Source: Azadirachta indica
Taxonomy: Eukaryota > Streptophyta > Magnoliopsida > Sapindales > Meliaceae
Length of the DNA stretch: 64,000 nucleotides
Direction: 5' to 3'
Assembly: GCA_022749755.1 (NCBI GenBank)
Contig: CM040440.1
Coordinates: forward strand, 7,985,269 to 8,049,268
Under the pieces are notes generated by a model. It saw nothing but the letters and a program-made list of their open reading frames with translations, did no database searches and was not told where the DNA came from. Below are positions 22,447-32,070 of the stretch, in pieces (the stretch's first letter is position 1; each line of letters starts with the position of its first letter). A program made the translations under genes and the position numbers.

Positions 22447-23490
22447 CTACCACAAAACCTTCACCAATAAGATGATCTTTTTACGAAGGATTTGTTCTTT
22501 ATGATCAAGGATTTGAACAAGCTTCTCTTCATAAGAAACGTTCTCATTCATAGTAAGGTCTTTCCCTTCCAAGATATGTGAAGGATCTGGCTGGTACTTG
22601 TTAGGCATTGAGACATGAAAAACATTGTGGACTTGTGATAGTTGGGGAGGCAAAGCTAATCTATAAGATACTTGACCAATTCGTTCCAAAATCTCAAAAG
22701 GACCAATAAACCTTGGAGCAAGCTTCCCACTTTTCCCGAACCTGGCTATTCCGGTATGAGGTTTGACCTTTAGGCAAACATGATCACCCACTTCAAATTC
22801 CAATGGTCTCCGCCTATGATCTGTGTAACTCTTATGACGACTTTGAGCTGCAAGAAGTCGTTGCCTAATCACTTTTACTTTCTCAGTGGTTTCTCTTACC
22901 AATTCAGGTCTTACTATTGATGTCTTGCTAACCTCTGCCCAACAAATAGGAGATCGACAAGGTCTACCATACAATGCCTCAAAAGGAGCCATTCCAAGAC
23001 TAGTCTGGTAGCTATTGTTGTAAGAAAATTCGATTAAGGGTAAATGCTCAGCCCAAGAGCCTTGAAAATCTAAAGCACAACATTTGTGCATATCCTTTAA
23101 CACTTGGATAACTCTCTTGGATTGACCATCTGTCTGAGGATGATAAGTTGTATTAAAATTCAATTGAGTGCCTATAGCTTTCTGCAAACTTCTCCAAAAT
23201 TGTGAGGTAAACCTTGTATCTCTATCGGATACAATTAATAAGGGCACACCGTGTAGTCTGACTATCTCTTGGACATATAGTCTACTCAAAGATTCTAGAG
23301 AATCAGTAGATTTAATAGGTAGAAAATGAGCAGATTTCGTTAATCTGTCGACAATTACCCATACATTTTCATGATTCTTTCGGGTTTTGGGTAGCCCTCT
23401 CACAAAATCCATAGTTACATGTTCCCATTTCCATTCTGCCACTAGAAGAGGTTGAAGTAACCCTGCTGATTTCTGATGTTCTGCTTTCAC
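22447..23490 (-). pseudogene. Gypsy integrase with disrupted active site and chromodomain
   Basis: The 347-residue frame holds an integrase core: MDFVRGLPK with the first Asp, IVSDRDTRF with the second, and HPQTDGQSKRVIQ where the third catalytic residue, normally Glu in QSER, is Lys. The GPFEILERIGQVSYRLALPP region and HNVFHVSMP follow, then the start of a chromodomain (VQILDHKEQ, VKVLW). A TAG at 22444-22446 cuts the chromodomain; its last part (HHGLEEATWEIEDQM) reads on in frame to about 22380. Upstream, the zinc-binding HHCC part (about 23590-23495) is in frame but separated by a stop after CLTCQ. Confidence 0.88.
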
Positions 23491-23791
23491 CTATTGGCAT
23501 GTCAAACACTTAGCCACAAATTCCTGTATATCTCTCTTCATCCCATTCCACCATAAACATCTACGCAAGTTTTGGTACATCTTCGTACCATCAGGATGTA
23601 TGGAAAATTTAGACCTATGAGCCTCACTAAGCACATCTTTTCTAAGAGACTCACTTAATGGTACAAAAAGTCTACTAGCAAACTTAAACTACTGTATGAA
23701 TCTATAGACCACCCCTCCATGGCCTCACCATTCTCTAACTTGGCTCGTACTGCTTAACTTCAGGATCACTTTGTTGAGCAATAATCACCTT

Positions 23792-24250
23792 CTAAAGGAT
23801 GGTAGGTTGGGCTATTAGGTTGAATAAGAAGGGTTGACTTTTTGATTCATTAATCCTCAAATCAAAATTTTTTAAATCATTACACATCTTCCACTTTTGA
23901 CAGGAAAACCTTGCCAACGTACCCTGAGATTTTCTACTCAAGGCATCTACTACCACATTAGCCTTATCAGGATAATAATGCAAGGTGAAATCATGATTTT
24001 CTAGGTATTCCATCCACCTTATCTGTCTCAAGTTAAGATCCTTTTGGGTAAAATGATATCGAAGACTTTTATGATCTAAGAATACTTCAAACTTCTCACC
24101 GTACAAATAATGTCTGCATATCTTTAATGCAAATACAATGGCAGTAAGTTCTAAGTCATGTGTAGGACAGTTTTGCTCATGAGTTTTAAGTTGGTGTGAA
24201 CCATATGCTACCACTCTCCCTGACTGCATCAAACCACAACCAAGACCCAT
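23792..24250 (-). pseudogene. Gypsy RNase H domain fragment
   Basis: The 152-residue frame begins [20 protein letters not shown] and contains [12 protein letters not shown] text ([18 protein letters not shown]), then [31 protein letters not shown] and [13 protein letters not shown]. This is the standard RNase H order of plant Ty3/Gypsy pol. Frames around it are broken. Confidence 0.85.
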
Positions 24251-24597
24251 ACATGAAGTATCACAATAAACTGTGTATCCTACACCTCACTCAGGAATAA
24301 CTAAAACTGGGGCTAAGGTCAAATGATTTTCAACTTTATAAAGGCTTGCTCACATTCATCGTTCCACTCAAATTTTACCCCTTTTCTAGTTAATTGAGTC
24401 AAAGTTGCTACTATTCAAGAAAAATCTTTCACAAATCTATGGTAATATCCTACTAAACCTAGGAAACTTCTAATCTCTGATACATTTTTCGACTTATTCC
24501 AGCTAAGCACTGCCTTCACCTTAGCAGGGTCTACAGAAACACCCTCCTTTGACACCACATTCCAAGAAATTTAACTTCAGTCATCCAGAACTCATAT

Positions 24598-25140
24598 TTA
24601 CTCCGTTTTACATATAAATGGTGTTCCCTTAACACTTGCAAAGTAATGCGCAAAGTGTTGCTCATGCTCCTCCTTTGACTTTGAATATATCAAAATATCA
24701 TCGATAAACACTACTACAAACTGATCAAGGTAAGGGTAAAAAATTCTATGCATCAGATCTATAAATGCCGTAGAAGCATTAGTTAAACAAAAAGGCATTA
24801 CTACGAACTCAAAATGCCCATATCTTGTTCAAAAAGCCGTCTTTGGGATGTCTTTATCTTTAACCCTCAACTGGTGGTAACCTGATCAAAGATCGATCTT
24901 CGAGAAGTATCTAGAACCACGCAGTTGATCAAACAAGTCATCAATTCTAGGTAAAGGATATTTGTTCTTCACTATCACTTTGTTCAATTGTCTGTAGTCT
25001 ACACACAACCTCAAACTCTCATCCTTTTTTTTGGCAAATAAAACTGGTGCTCCCCAAGAAGAAGTACTAGGTTGAATAAACCCCTTGTCTGGTAATTCTT
25101 TCAACTGAATCTTTAACTCTTGTAGTTCAACTGGTGCCAT
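24598..25140 (-). pseudogene. Gypsy reverse transcriptase, split by stops
   Basis: Two frames make up the RT. 25140-24886 holds [20 protein letters not shown], then [20 protein letters not shown]. 24798-24598 holds [20 protein letters not shown] and the catalytic [10 protein letters not shown]. The segment between ([14 protein letters not shown]) has stops. The palm Asp pair is intact but the gene is dead. Confidence 0.87.
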
Positions 25141-25315
25141 CCTACGGGGCTACTGAAATTGGTGAGGTACTAGTATATATTTCAATAGTAAAATCTACTT
25201 CTCTCTTAGGGGGTAATTTGGGTAAATCTTCAGGAAATACATCTTAAAACTCATCAATTACTGGAATAGTTAGAATTACTGAATCACCAGTATCATAACT
25301 CATCATATTCGTCAC

Positions 25316-25827
25316 CTATCCTAAATAATCTTTTTGTTCATGATATCCAATATAGGTACAATGATACTTGGCCTTCCTACTCCCAACAATATGAAATCTT
25401 TCATCATTGGGAAGATTAATAGTTACCCTTTTTCTTTGGCAATCTATAATTGCATGGAAAGATGACAACCAATCCACACCTAATATCACATCATAATACA
25501 CCATTTTCATCACAACTAACCTAAATGTGACTTTACAACCACCCACATCAATTTCACAATTATTACACATCCTATCCAGATTTATTCTACCTCCAACAGG
25601 TGTTTCAACAGATAACTCATGTTCTAAAAGTTTAGTCTTATACCCAAAGAAGATACAAGTTCTGCTGAAATAAAAGAATGCGTAGCACTATAATCGAATA
25701 ATATTCTAGCCCAAGTATTGAATAAAAGAAAAATACATTCTACTACAGCATGATCTGGTAGATACACATTCTGAGTGATAGCATAAGATCTACCCTGAGC
25801 CTTAGGTCTTCCTCGCCCTTGTGACAC
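25316..25827 (-). pseudogene. Gypsy aspartic protease region
   Basis: The frame 25827-25624 contains LFDYSATHSFISAELVSSLG, the retropepsin active-site region. The usual D-S/T-G-A is D-Y-S-A, so the catalytic loop is altered. The frame 25570-25316 continues with VILGVDWLSSFHAIIDCQRK, the conserved GMDWL-type segment after the protease. Confidence 0.8.
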
Positions 25828-26151
25828 TTGGGATCTCTGAGGCGACTGTCCATAGTTTCTTTGTTATGGCTGTCTACTTAGCTGACTTTGTTATGCTATT
25901 GATTGAGCATTCCCTTGCTATGAGCTAGGCATTTGACTCGGTGTCTGCATCAAAAGTAGAAACTGGTTTCGATAATGGCCACGTTCTCCACATTCACACA
26001 CCTAGAGGTATATGGGACCTCTGGTCATCTTGGGTACTTCTTTGAACAGATCTGGTTATTTGGCCTTGTGTCTGCCTTAAGCGCGAACACATATTCGATG
26101 ATGCCCCTGTTGCCCACACTCAAAACATACACCTGACATCCTGCGGGAACC

Positions 26152-26775
26152 TCAGTTATCATGAATTGGGAACTGACTTTTCATCTGTCTCTTTTTCCCC
26201 CATTTAGAAAGCTTCTGGTCAAAACTTCTCTTCTTTGATTCAACTATTTGCTTGATCTCTTCCTCATCTTGTTCTATCATTAAAGCTCGTTCAACCACTT
26301 CTGAATAGTTTTGAAGGTTCAACACTACAAGTTTATGTCGAAGTGACGGCCTTAAACCTTTCACAAACCGTTTAATTTTATCTTTTTCCCTCAAAATCAT
26401 TGAAGTAGCAAACCGGCTTAGTGCTTCAAACTTTGCCTCATATTGTGCCATTGACATATTTCCCTGAGTTAGATGAATAAATTCATCTAGCATGGCATCA
26501 CGAAATACCTCAGGAAAATATTTACCCATGAAGGCTTCTTTGAAAACATCCCATGTCCACTTTTCCCTCGGTTTTGTAATCTTAACAGTATTCCACCAAT
26601 GATTTGCTTGTTCAGTCAATTGAAATGTTGCAAGTTGAACCCAAATCTCTTTGGGTGCTTGCATGGCATCTAGGACCTGGTTAATTTGTTCTACCCACTT
26701 TTTGACAATTAATGGGCTAGACTTTCCCCTAAAGGTTAGAGGATTGAGTTTCTTGAATTCACTCAACGCTGACAA
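26152..26775 (-). pseudogene. Gypsy gag (Retrotrans_gag type)
   Basis: The 207-residue frame has PLTFRGKSSPLIVKKWVEQI, LTEQANHWWNTVK, WDVFKEAFMGKYFPE, LTQGNMSMAQYEAKFEALSR and RFVKGLRPSLRHK, the normal order of plant Gypsy capsid proteins. A stop follows. A zinc knuckle downstream (about 26127-26090) reads CFECGQQGHHRIC; spacing is C-x2-C-x4-H-x3-C, one residue short of the CCHC norm. Confidence 0.88.
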
Positions 26776-27170
26776 ATTTTGACCTCCATTACCATTACCC
26801 TGATTCTAGGAATTACTGGTAATCCCGTGAAGAGCAGTAACAAATTCTCTCATCGTTTGGCAAAACTTACCAAACTTTTCCTCTCTTCGTGAAGATGATA
26901 CCTCTATTTCCCTATTATCAAACATACTGAAATAATAGATCTTTTGTCACAACAGTCAAAGCAAAGCAACACCAAATAAGTCTCAATAGCACAAGTTAAA
27001 CAAAAGTCATTTATACATTGATCATATAAGTTTATGATTATTTACAACAAAACCAACACAGGATACTCAAAGGATAACAAAACTTAAGTTATCTATATAA
27101 AAATATATAAAAAAACACTATCTACATACAAAAGGTTAATCCCTATCTAATTTGTCTTCCCTACACCATC

Positions 27171-27644
27171 TCACCACCACTTTGCAAAAGTGTCTTTGAT
27201 AACAACAGGCTCAAAAGGTTCTTCCATCTTAACAGGAAAAGGATCTAGTGTTACCGATTGCTTCTCACTAGTCTCACCCATTGTACTTTCCTCACCTTTG
27301 GGACTCGCCTCACCTGCTAAACTTTCTTTTAATTTCTTCATCCAATGCTTTTCAGTCCTATAAGTATTTAGAAATCTTCTAGTATAGTATAAATGTCGTG
27401 TCACGAGTTTATTCTGATTCACTCCTTTACTGTAAACCTTTAAACCCATTAACGCCTCATTCCTTACATCTTTACGAGTACGCGGACCTGGATCAGTATC
27501 TGAATAACGCAAAATAGTCCTTGCCAATTTTTCTCTCATCCTATTAGCGTACATCCTTCGTAAGTCTTTCACGAGAATGCCACTTAGAGCACATTGCTTA
27601 TTCTTATTTACATAAGTCCACCTGTCGTACTTGGTCCTTCCCAT
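27171..27644 (-). CDS. Extra ORF between PBS and gag of the Gypsy element, 157 aa, unknown
   Basis: An uninterrupted 157-codon frame in the leader of the Gypsy element, while gag and pol nearby are full of stops. The N-terminal half is basic (MGRTKYDRWTYVNKNKQCAL, RRMYANRMREKLARTILRY); the C-terminal part is acidic and ends PVVIKDTFAKWW. No signal peptide, membrane segment or motif is visible. I do not recognise the family. It could be a captured host exon, a lineage-specific accessory gene of this retrotransposon, or a chance frame. Confidence 0.5.
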   Translation of the reverse strand: MGRTKYDRWTYVNKNKQCALSGILVKDLRRMYANRMREKLARTILRYSDTDPGPRTRKDVRNEALMGLKVYSKGVNQNKLVTRHLYYTRRFLNTYRTEKHWMKKLKESLAGEASPKGEESTMGETSEKQSVTLDPFPVKMEEPFEPVVIKDTFAKWW

Positions 27645-27775
27645 ACTACAAGACCAAATATATTACAATTAAAAATTTATATAGAATAATAAAGTCCAAG
27701 TAACGACAAGCTAAAATGTCTCTAAAACTTTCCCACTATCATAAAAGATGTCTACAAAATCCTAACCCTAAGCTC

Positions 27776-27788
27776 TGATACCAACTTT
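27776..27788 (-). other. Primer binding site (tRNA-iMet type) of the Gypsy element
   Basis: On the minus strand TTGGTATCAGAGC, complementary to the 3' end of initiator tRNA-Met, a few bases after the LTR end GGGATGTTATA. Confidence 0.88.
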
Positions 27789-28023
27789 TATAACATCCCT
27801 AATTCTAAGAAATTTCAACAGAATTTCTGTTATAATATAGTATATGCCAAATAAGTAATCTTGCAAATTTTTATAATTTCACACTAAACATTTCCAACAA
27901 AATTAAATAACAACTCTTTCATCTCATTGATTCACACAAAAGATGATCAGTTTCACAACTTCTAAAATCCAGATATGAACATGAAAATTACATCAACACT
28001 ACATGTTGTAAAATTTTTCTCCT

Positions 28024-29540
28024 AGCAAATATTGGTATGTCCTGTTTAACTTTTTGATCCTGTTTTGTTTGTCATAATGGTATCATGCAAGTGTATATGC
28101 ATAATATTGGAAGTATCTCTATCAACTCAATACAACACTATGCATTACATTTTTTGAATTATCCCCCATAATTCAAGTCTGAAAATCCTGTACATGCGTC
28201 AGTGTAATTAGAAAAATTTACATGAAAAGTCATATTTAGAAAGCAATTAAGTTAAATAAATTTGACGTGAATTACATGAATTACCTAAATAAACAAAAAT
28301 GTGAGCGTAAACGGGGGGGGTGGTGGGGAGGAGTTTATATGCCGCCAAACCTAAACCAAATACATGATATCGTCTTCAGTCTTAATTTAATCATATATCA
28401 CCAAAATAACTTACTGCAAATTAAGAAAAGCCAGAATAATAAGAATGGTCAGTACACTTCCTGAAGAAATGAGGCTAGAGATCTAGAAGGACTCCTTGGA
28501 ATATGCCCAAAACCGTAAATTCATAGATGCAATTAATTAATATGCGTGTAGTTAACACTAAACTTTTTGTATGGGACTTTAATTAGGTCCCGACCTCAGA
28601 ACATTAATAAAGATTTGTACTTAATTATAATGTGTTTATAAGCTGTGATGAATCATTTAAACTTCAATTATTATAACAAATTCATGAACTGACTTCACTA
28701 TATCTTCTTATCCTCAATTTTTTTTCTCAAGAATTTTCAAAATATTTTATGAAATACTGGTATGAGCATCATTAAGAGTATTGTTTGCATCTGATTGTTT
28801 AGAATACATAGCCAATTAGAAGATAAAAAGATTTTTATCACCTAAACCACCTAATCACCCTAATTACAGAGTTAGGAATACATAACAGTACCAGAGCTCC
28901 AATCCTTCACCAAAGAGTTCCAAGACTTCACTGCTCCAAGAGTTGATGTAAAGGAGTTCAAAGACTTCACTGCTCCGAGAGTTGCTGTAGGCGTGGAGAA
29001 CTCTGGTGCTGCGTCAAGACTTCAAGCTTAGTGATGGGTTCTTCTGCGTCTTGGCCGGTGGTGGTTGTCCTACTCTCGTTCAATTGACATACATTAGATT
29101 CTGAAAATGCAAGTTTCACAAATAAGGTATTCTGTTTTGCATGCTGCAGGATGGCAGCAGTTGCAATTTGGAAAACGTGTTCGATTATATTTCATTACGT
29201 AGTATTTCTATACTGTTAGAAATTATTTAATAAACATTTGCTGCAACAATGACGTTGAAATGTTAATAAACATTTATGGAGCATGACATCACAAGAAGAA
29301 AAAGAAAAAATATATATGAAACACATAAGGTATTCCTGCTTTCGATGCTGCAGGATGACAGTGGTTCCAAAAATAATAGTGTGTTTGGAAAATGTGTCCT
29401 TACAAGGGGTGATTATTTTTTGTTTTGTAGTATTTCTCTACTCTTAGAAATTATTAACAAAAATTTGCTGCAACTATGATGTTGAAATTTATGTTTTTCT
29501 TGTAATTAATAATTTAAAGTTTCATAAGATATAGTTGTGA
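28024..29540 (-). pseudogene. Inverted, degraded copy of the duplicated gene block
   Basis: 28024-28290 is the inverse of about 360-690, and 29040-29540 is the inverse of 62560-63130. The small coding exon at about 29060-28870 matches the one at 63131-63253, but the ATG has become ACC. About 35 bases are missing after TKLE, and the frame then runs on past the point where the other copy stops. 28290-28860 has no counterpart in the window. The copy ends at the Gypsy element. Confidence 0.65.
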
Positions 29541-30566
29541 TTGAAATTTTACGTTTTCTTTTTTTAATGTGATTATTGTGGTTAGATATAATATAATCTT
29601 TTTAATTTTAATAATTGCAGTAGCTAAATTGCAGTGAATGAGGATATTTTGGTAATCTAGCAAAAAGAAATGGTTAATTAGCAATCAAATGCAAGTGTTA
29701 ATTAACAACAGGGGTAATTGTTAAGTAAATGAAACATTTTAGCTAAGTATTGTTTTGCCAAAGCCGAGGGAAGTAACCGAAAATCACCGAGATAGTGGGA
29801 CGTAGAAAGAAAGGAGCAGCATTTTTAATGTTCAGTCTCTATTAAATACCTCTGCCACACTCTTTCCTGCTTTACCATTATAATTTATGTTTTTGCATCA
29901 ACAATTTGCTGAAACGTAAGGCAAAAACGAAATGTCAGTTTCCATAAATCTCAATCATAACCTATTAAAAGCGTGTTTGAGAAACCAATGCTAAGTAATT
30001 AACATAGACAGAATGCCAAGCCAAACGTATTTTTCTAGATTTATAAATAAATATTTGACAATCCATTTTCTAGTAACCATTTTCTAAATTTATAAATGTC
30101 TGGGGAAGTACCGACCATAAACATGGCAGACCATCAGAAGGAGTGTGGTCGGCTTCGATAATTTCCCGAGACTAAATGGCACATGCAGGACCGATAATTT
30201 CCCTGGGGTTTGCCTCGATGAATAACCGGATCGGATCGGTAAAAAACACACCCAATCTGGCGTGACGTGGGAACGAAAATTTAGGCCACGCATTTGTACC
30301 GTGAACTTATTTTATTTTTTAGAATTATTGATTGGGAGAAATGTATCTCACAGTAAACTTATTCTAAATGACAATTGTTAAATCAATATCTTCTTGCTCT
30401 AATATCTTTTCAACAAATTAAATCCGGCGTGAAAGCAATCGAGTACACAGACATCTAAAAATACATACGAGCTCCAATTGTTGGTAAACTCTGTCTCCAA
30501 TTGAGTACACAGGCATCTAAAAATAATAGTGGAGTTAGATTTTCAATCAGATGTGAATTTTTGAGC
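29541..30566 (+). repeat. Shared repeat block, inverted relative to 53235-53660
   Basis: 29750-30100 matches 53235-53600 in inverse orientation over its length. 29815-29910 also matches 5690-5790. 30105-30310 is the inverse of 62330-62490, a GC-richer piece that follows gypsy-type transposon tails. 30420-30566 matches the DNA just before C1. No gene seen. Confidence 0.6.
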
Positions 30567-30570
30567 GAAG

Positions 30571-31293
30571 TGTCACGCGCTGGGAACTGAGGCGGAAATT
30601 CCAGCACATGCGGCACTTGAACAAGCTTCAATGCACTGCCCAAGTAAGCCTTGAACACCCAAGATCACTTTGTGTGTGTGTGTAGCGTGAGTGGAGAAGC
30701 AAAGCAGTAGCAAAGAAGAGAAATTGTAGTGAAAACAGTAGAGAGAAAAGAAGCACACGTTCTGCCTTTGTTGAGAATAGAAATGGTTGGTTTTTTTACA
30801 TTTCACTACACTTGCATTTATATACATGGAATGAATGGATGAGATTTGACCCTTCCTATACAAATGGATGGTGGGGATTGCTTTCCACATAAAAATCCCA
30901 CTTACCACCACTAAACATAAAATTGGGCCAATTGGATCATTTACAACAATGGAGTGTATATACAAGCATGGCCACATTGGGCCTAACATAAACATAAACC
31001 ATTTGGGACAAATCCAAACATAAGTAGCCTGCATGTGTGCTGGTCCAAGCTATCCAATATCCTCATGGTCTGCCCCAAATCAACCATCAAGCCTCCAACA
31101 CTCTAAGTTCACTCTCACAAGCTTGTTGGCTCACGATGCACTGTTCACCCGAGGCACTGTTCATCCGCGAACCGTTTTGCTTGCACACTCGTGCGTCGGA
31201 AGGTGTCGCTTGCGTGCCCGTGTGTTAGAGGTTGCGCGTTGAGGTGCCGCTACGTCTTCGGTGATTGCGCTTGCGTTTCGGCGGCCTGTGACA
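30571..31293. mobile_element. Solo-LTR-like insertion, 723 bp
   Basis: Begins TGTCACGCGC and ends GGCCTGTGACA, flanked by GAAG on both sides (30567-30570 and 31294-31297). The homologous site upstream of C1 (near 5877) lacks it, which confirms insertion. The ends resemble those of the window's TRIM LTRs but the body is different. No coding region or internal PBS is recognised, which fits a solo LTR of a larger related element. Confidence 0.82.
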
Positions 31294-31297
31294 GAAG

Positions 31298-32070
31298 GCA
31301 AACTAGATCTAATCAAAATTCTTGATGTTTGATAGATTTTTAATATCTGTATATTATATATATAATATATAATATTAAAAAAATTATGTAGAATAAGTTT
31401 ACTGTAAGATACACGACAAAAATTAACGGATAATAAAAAATTTCTTATAAGCCCTTTTTTATAAAACTTATATTTAAATAAAAATTTATAATTATTTACA
31501 TAAATTCACATAAAATAAGAAAAATAATTGTAATTTTTAAAATTTTCTACACCTTTTATATTATTTATAGATTTATATGAAAACATGTCTTAAATTAGAA
31601 TTAAAATGACCACAGTGAAACTGAACCGAATTAAAAAATTGAACCGAACCTGATTTGGCTCACCCCTTAATTCAGTTTGATTCTACAATTCATGTATTTC
31701 GGTTTGACTTAGGTTTTAAATGAAGCAAACTAAACTCATTTCGCCCACTTCTAATTCCAACGAAGGCGCAGTTGGCTTATTTGACATAAACTTGTTGGAA
31801 AAAACTATTAAAATAAAATTATCTAAAATGTTTTAGATCAAATTGATAGACAAAAATAAAAAAGGTTATACTGATAAATAAGTGACATAATTGGGTTGGG
31901 GTAATATTTACTAAATTGGTAAGGACTAAAGTGACATTTACCAGGCAGCATCTAAAGTCCAAATTCAATCTCTTTGTAGATTTCTGTACGTACTCTTTTC
32001 AGATACCCTAAGTCGCCGTCAAAGTATATTACACTCGCTAACTACTTCGAAGCAGATCGGCGGATCCACG
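31298..32070 (+). repeat. Segmental duplicate flank upstream of C2
   Basis: Near-identical to 5880-6664, including the presumed promoter and leader of the CPN60-like gene. Confidence 0.8.

Larger units (their letters stand above)
22290..28023 (-). mobile_element. Decayed Ty3/Gypsy chromovirus-type LTR retrotransposon
   Basis: Minus-strand order: partial 5' LTR (28023 to about 27789), PBS TTGGTATCAGAGC (27788-27776), an extra ORF (27644-27171), gag, protease, RT, RNase H, integrase, chromodomain remnant, purine-rich PPT (22344-22329) and the start of a 3' LTR (TGTAATATCC, from 22326). Only about 35 bases of the 3' LTR remain. Many stops and frame breaks separate the domains. Its left flank is CPN60-like intron while its right flank is the other duplicated gene block, so it sits at a rearrangement junction and not in a simple insertion site. 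Confidence 0.88.

Noticed and set aside
30573..31242. Several frames in the 723-bp insert
   Set aside because: They overlap on both strands of an LTR-like sequence and have no recognisable domain.
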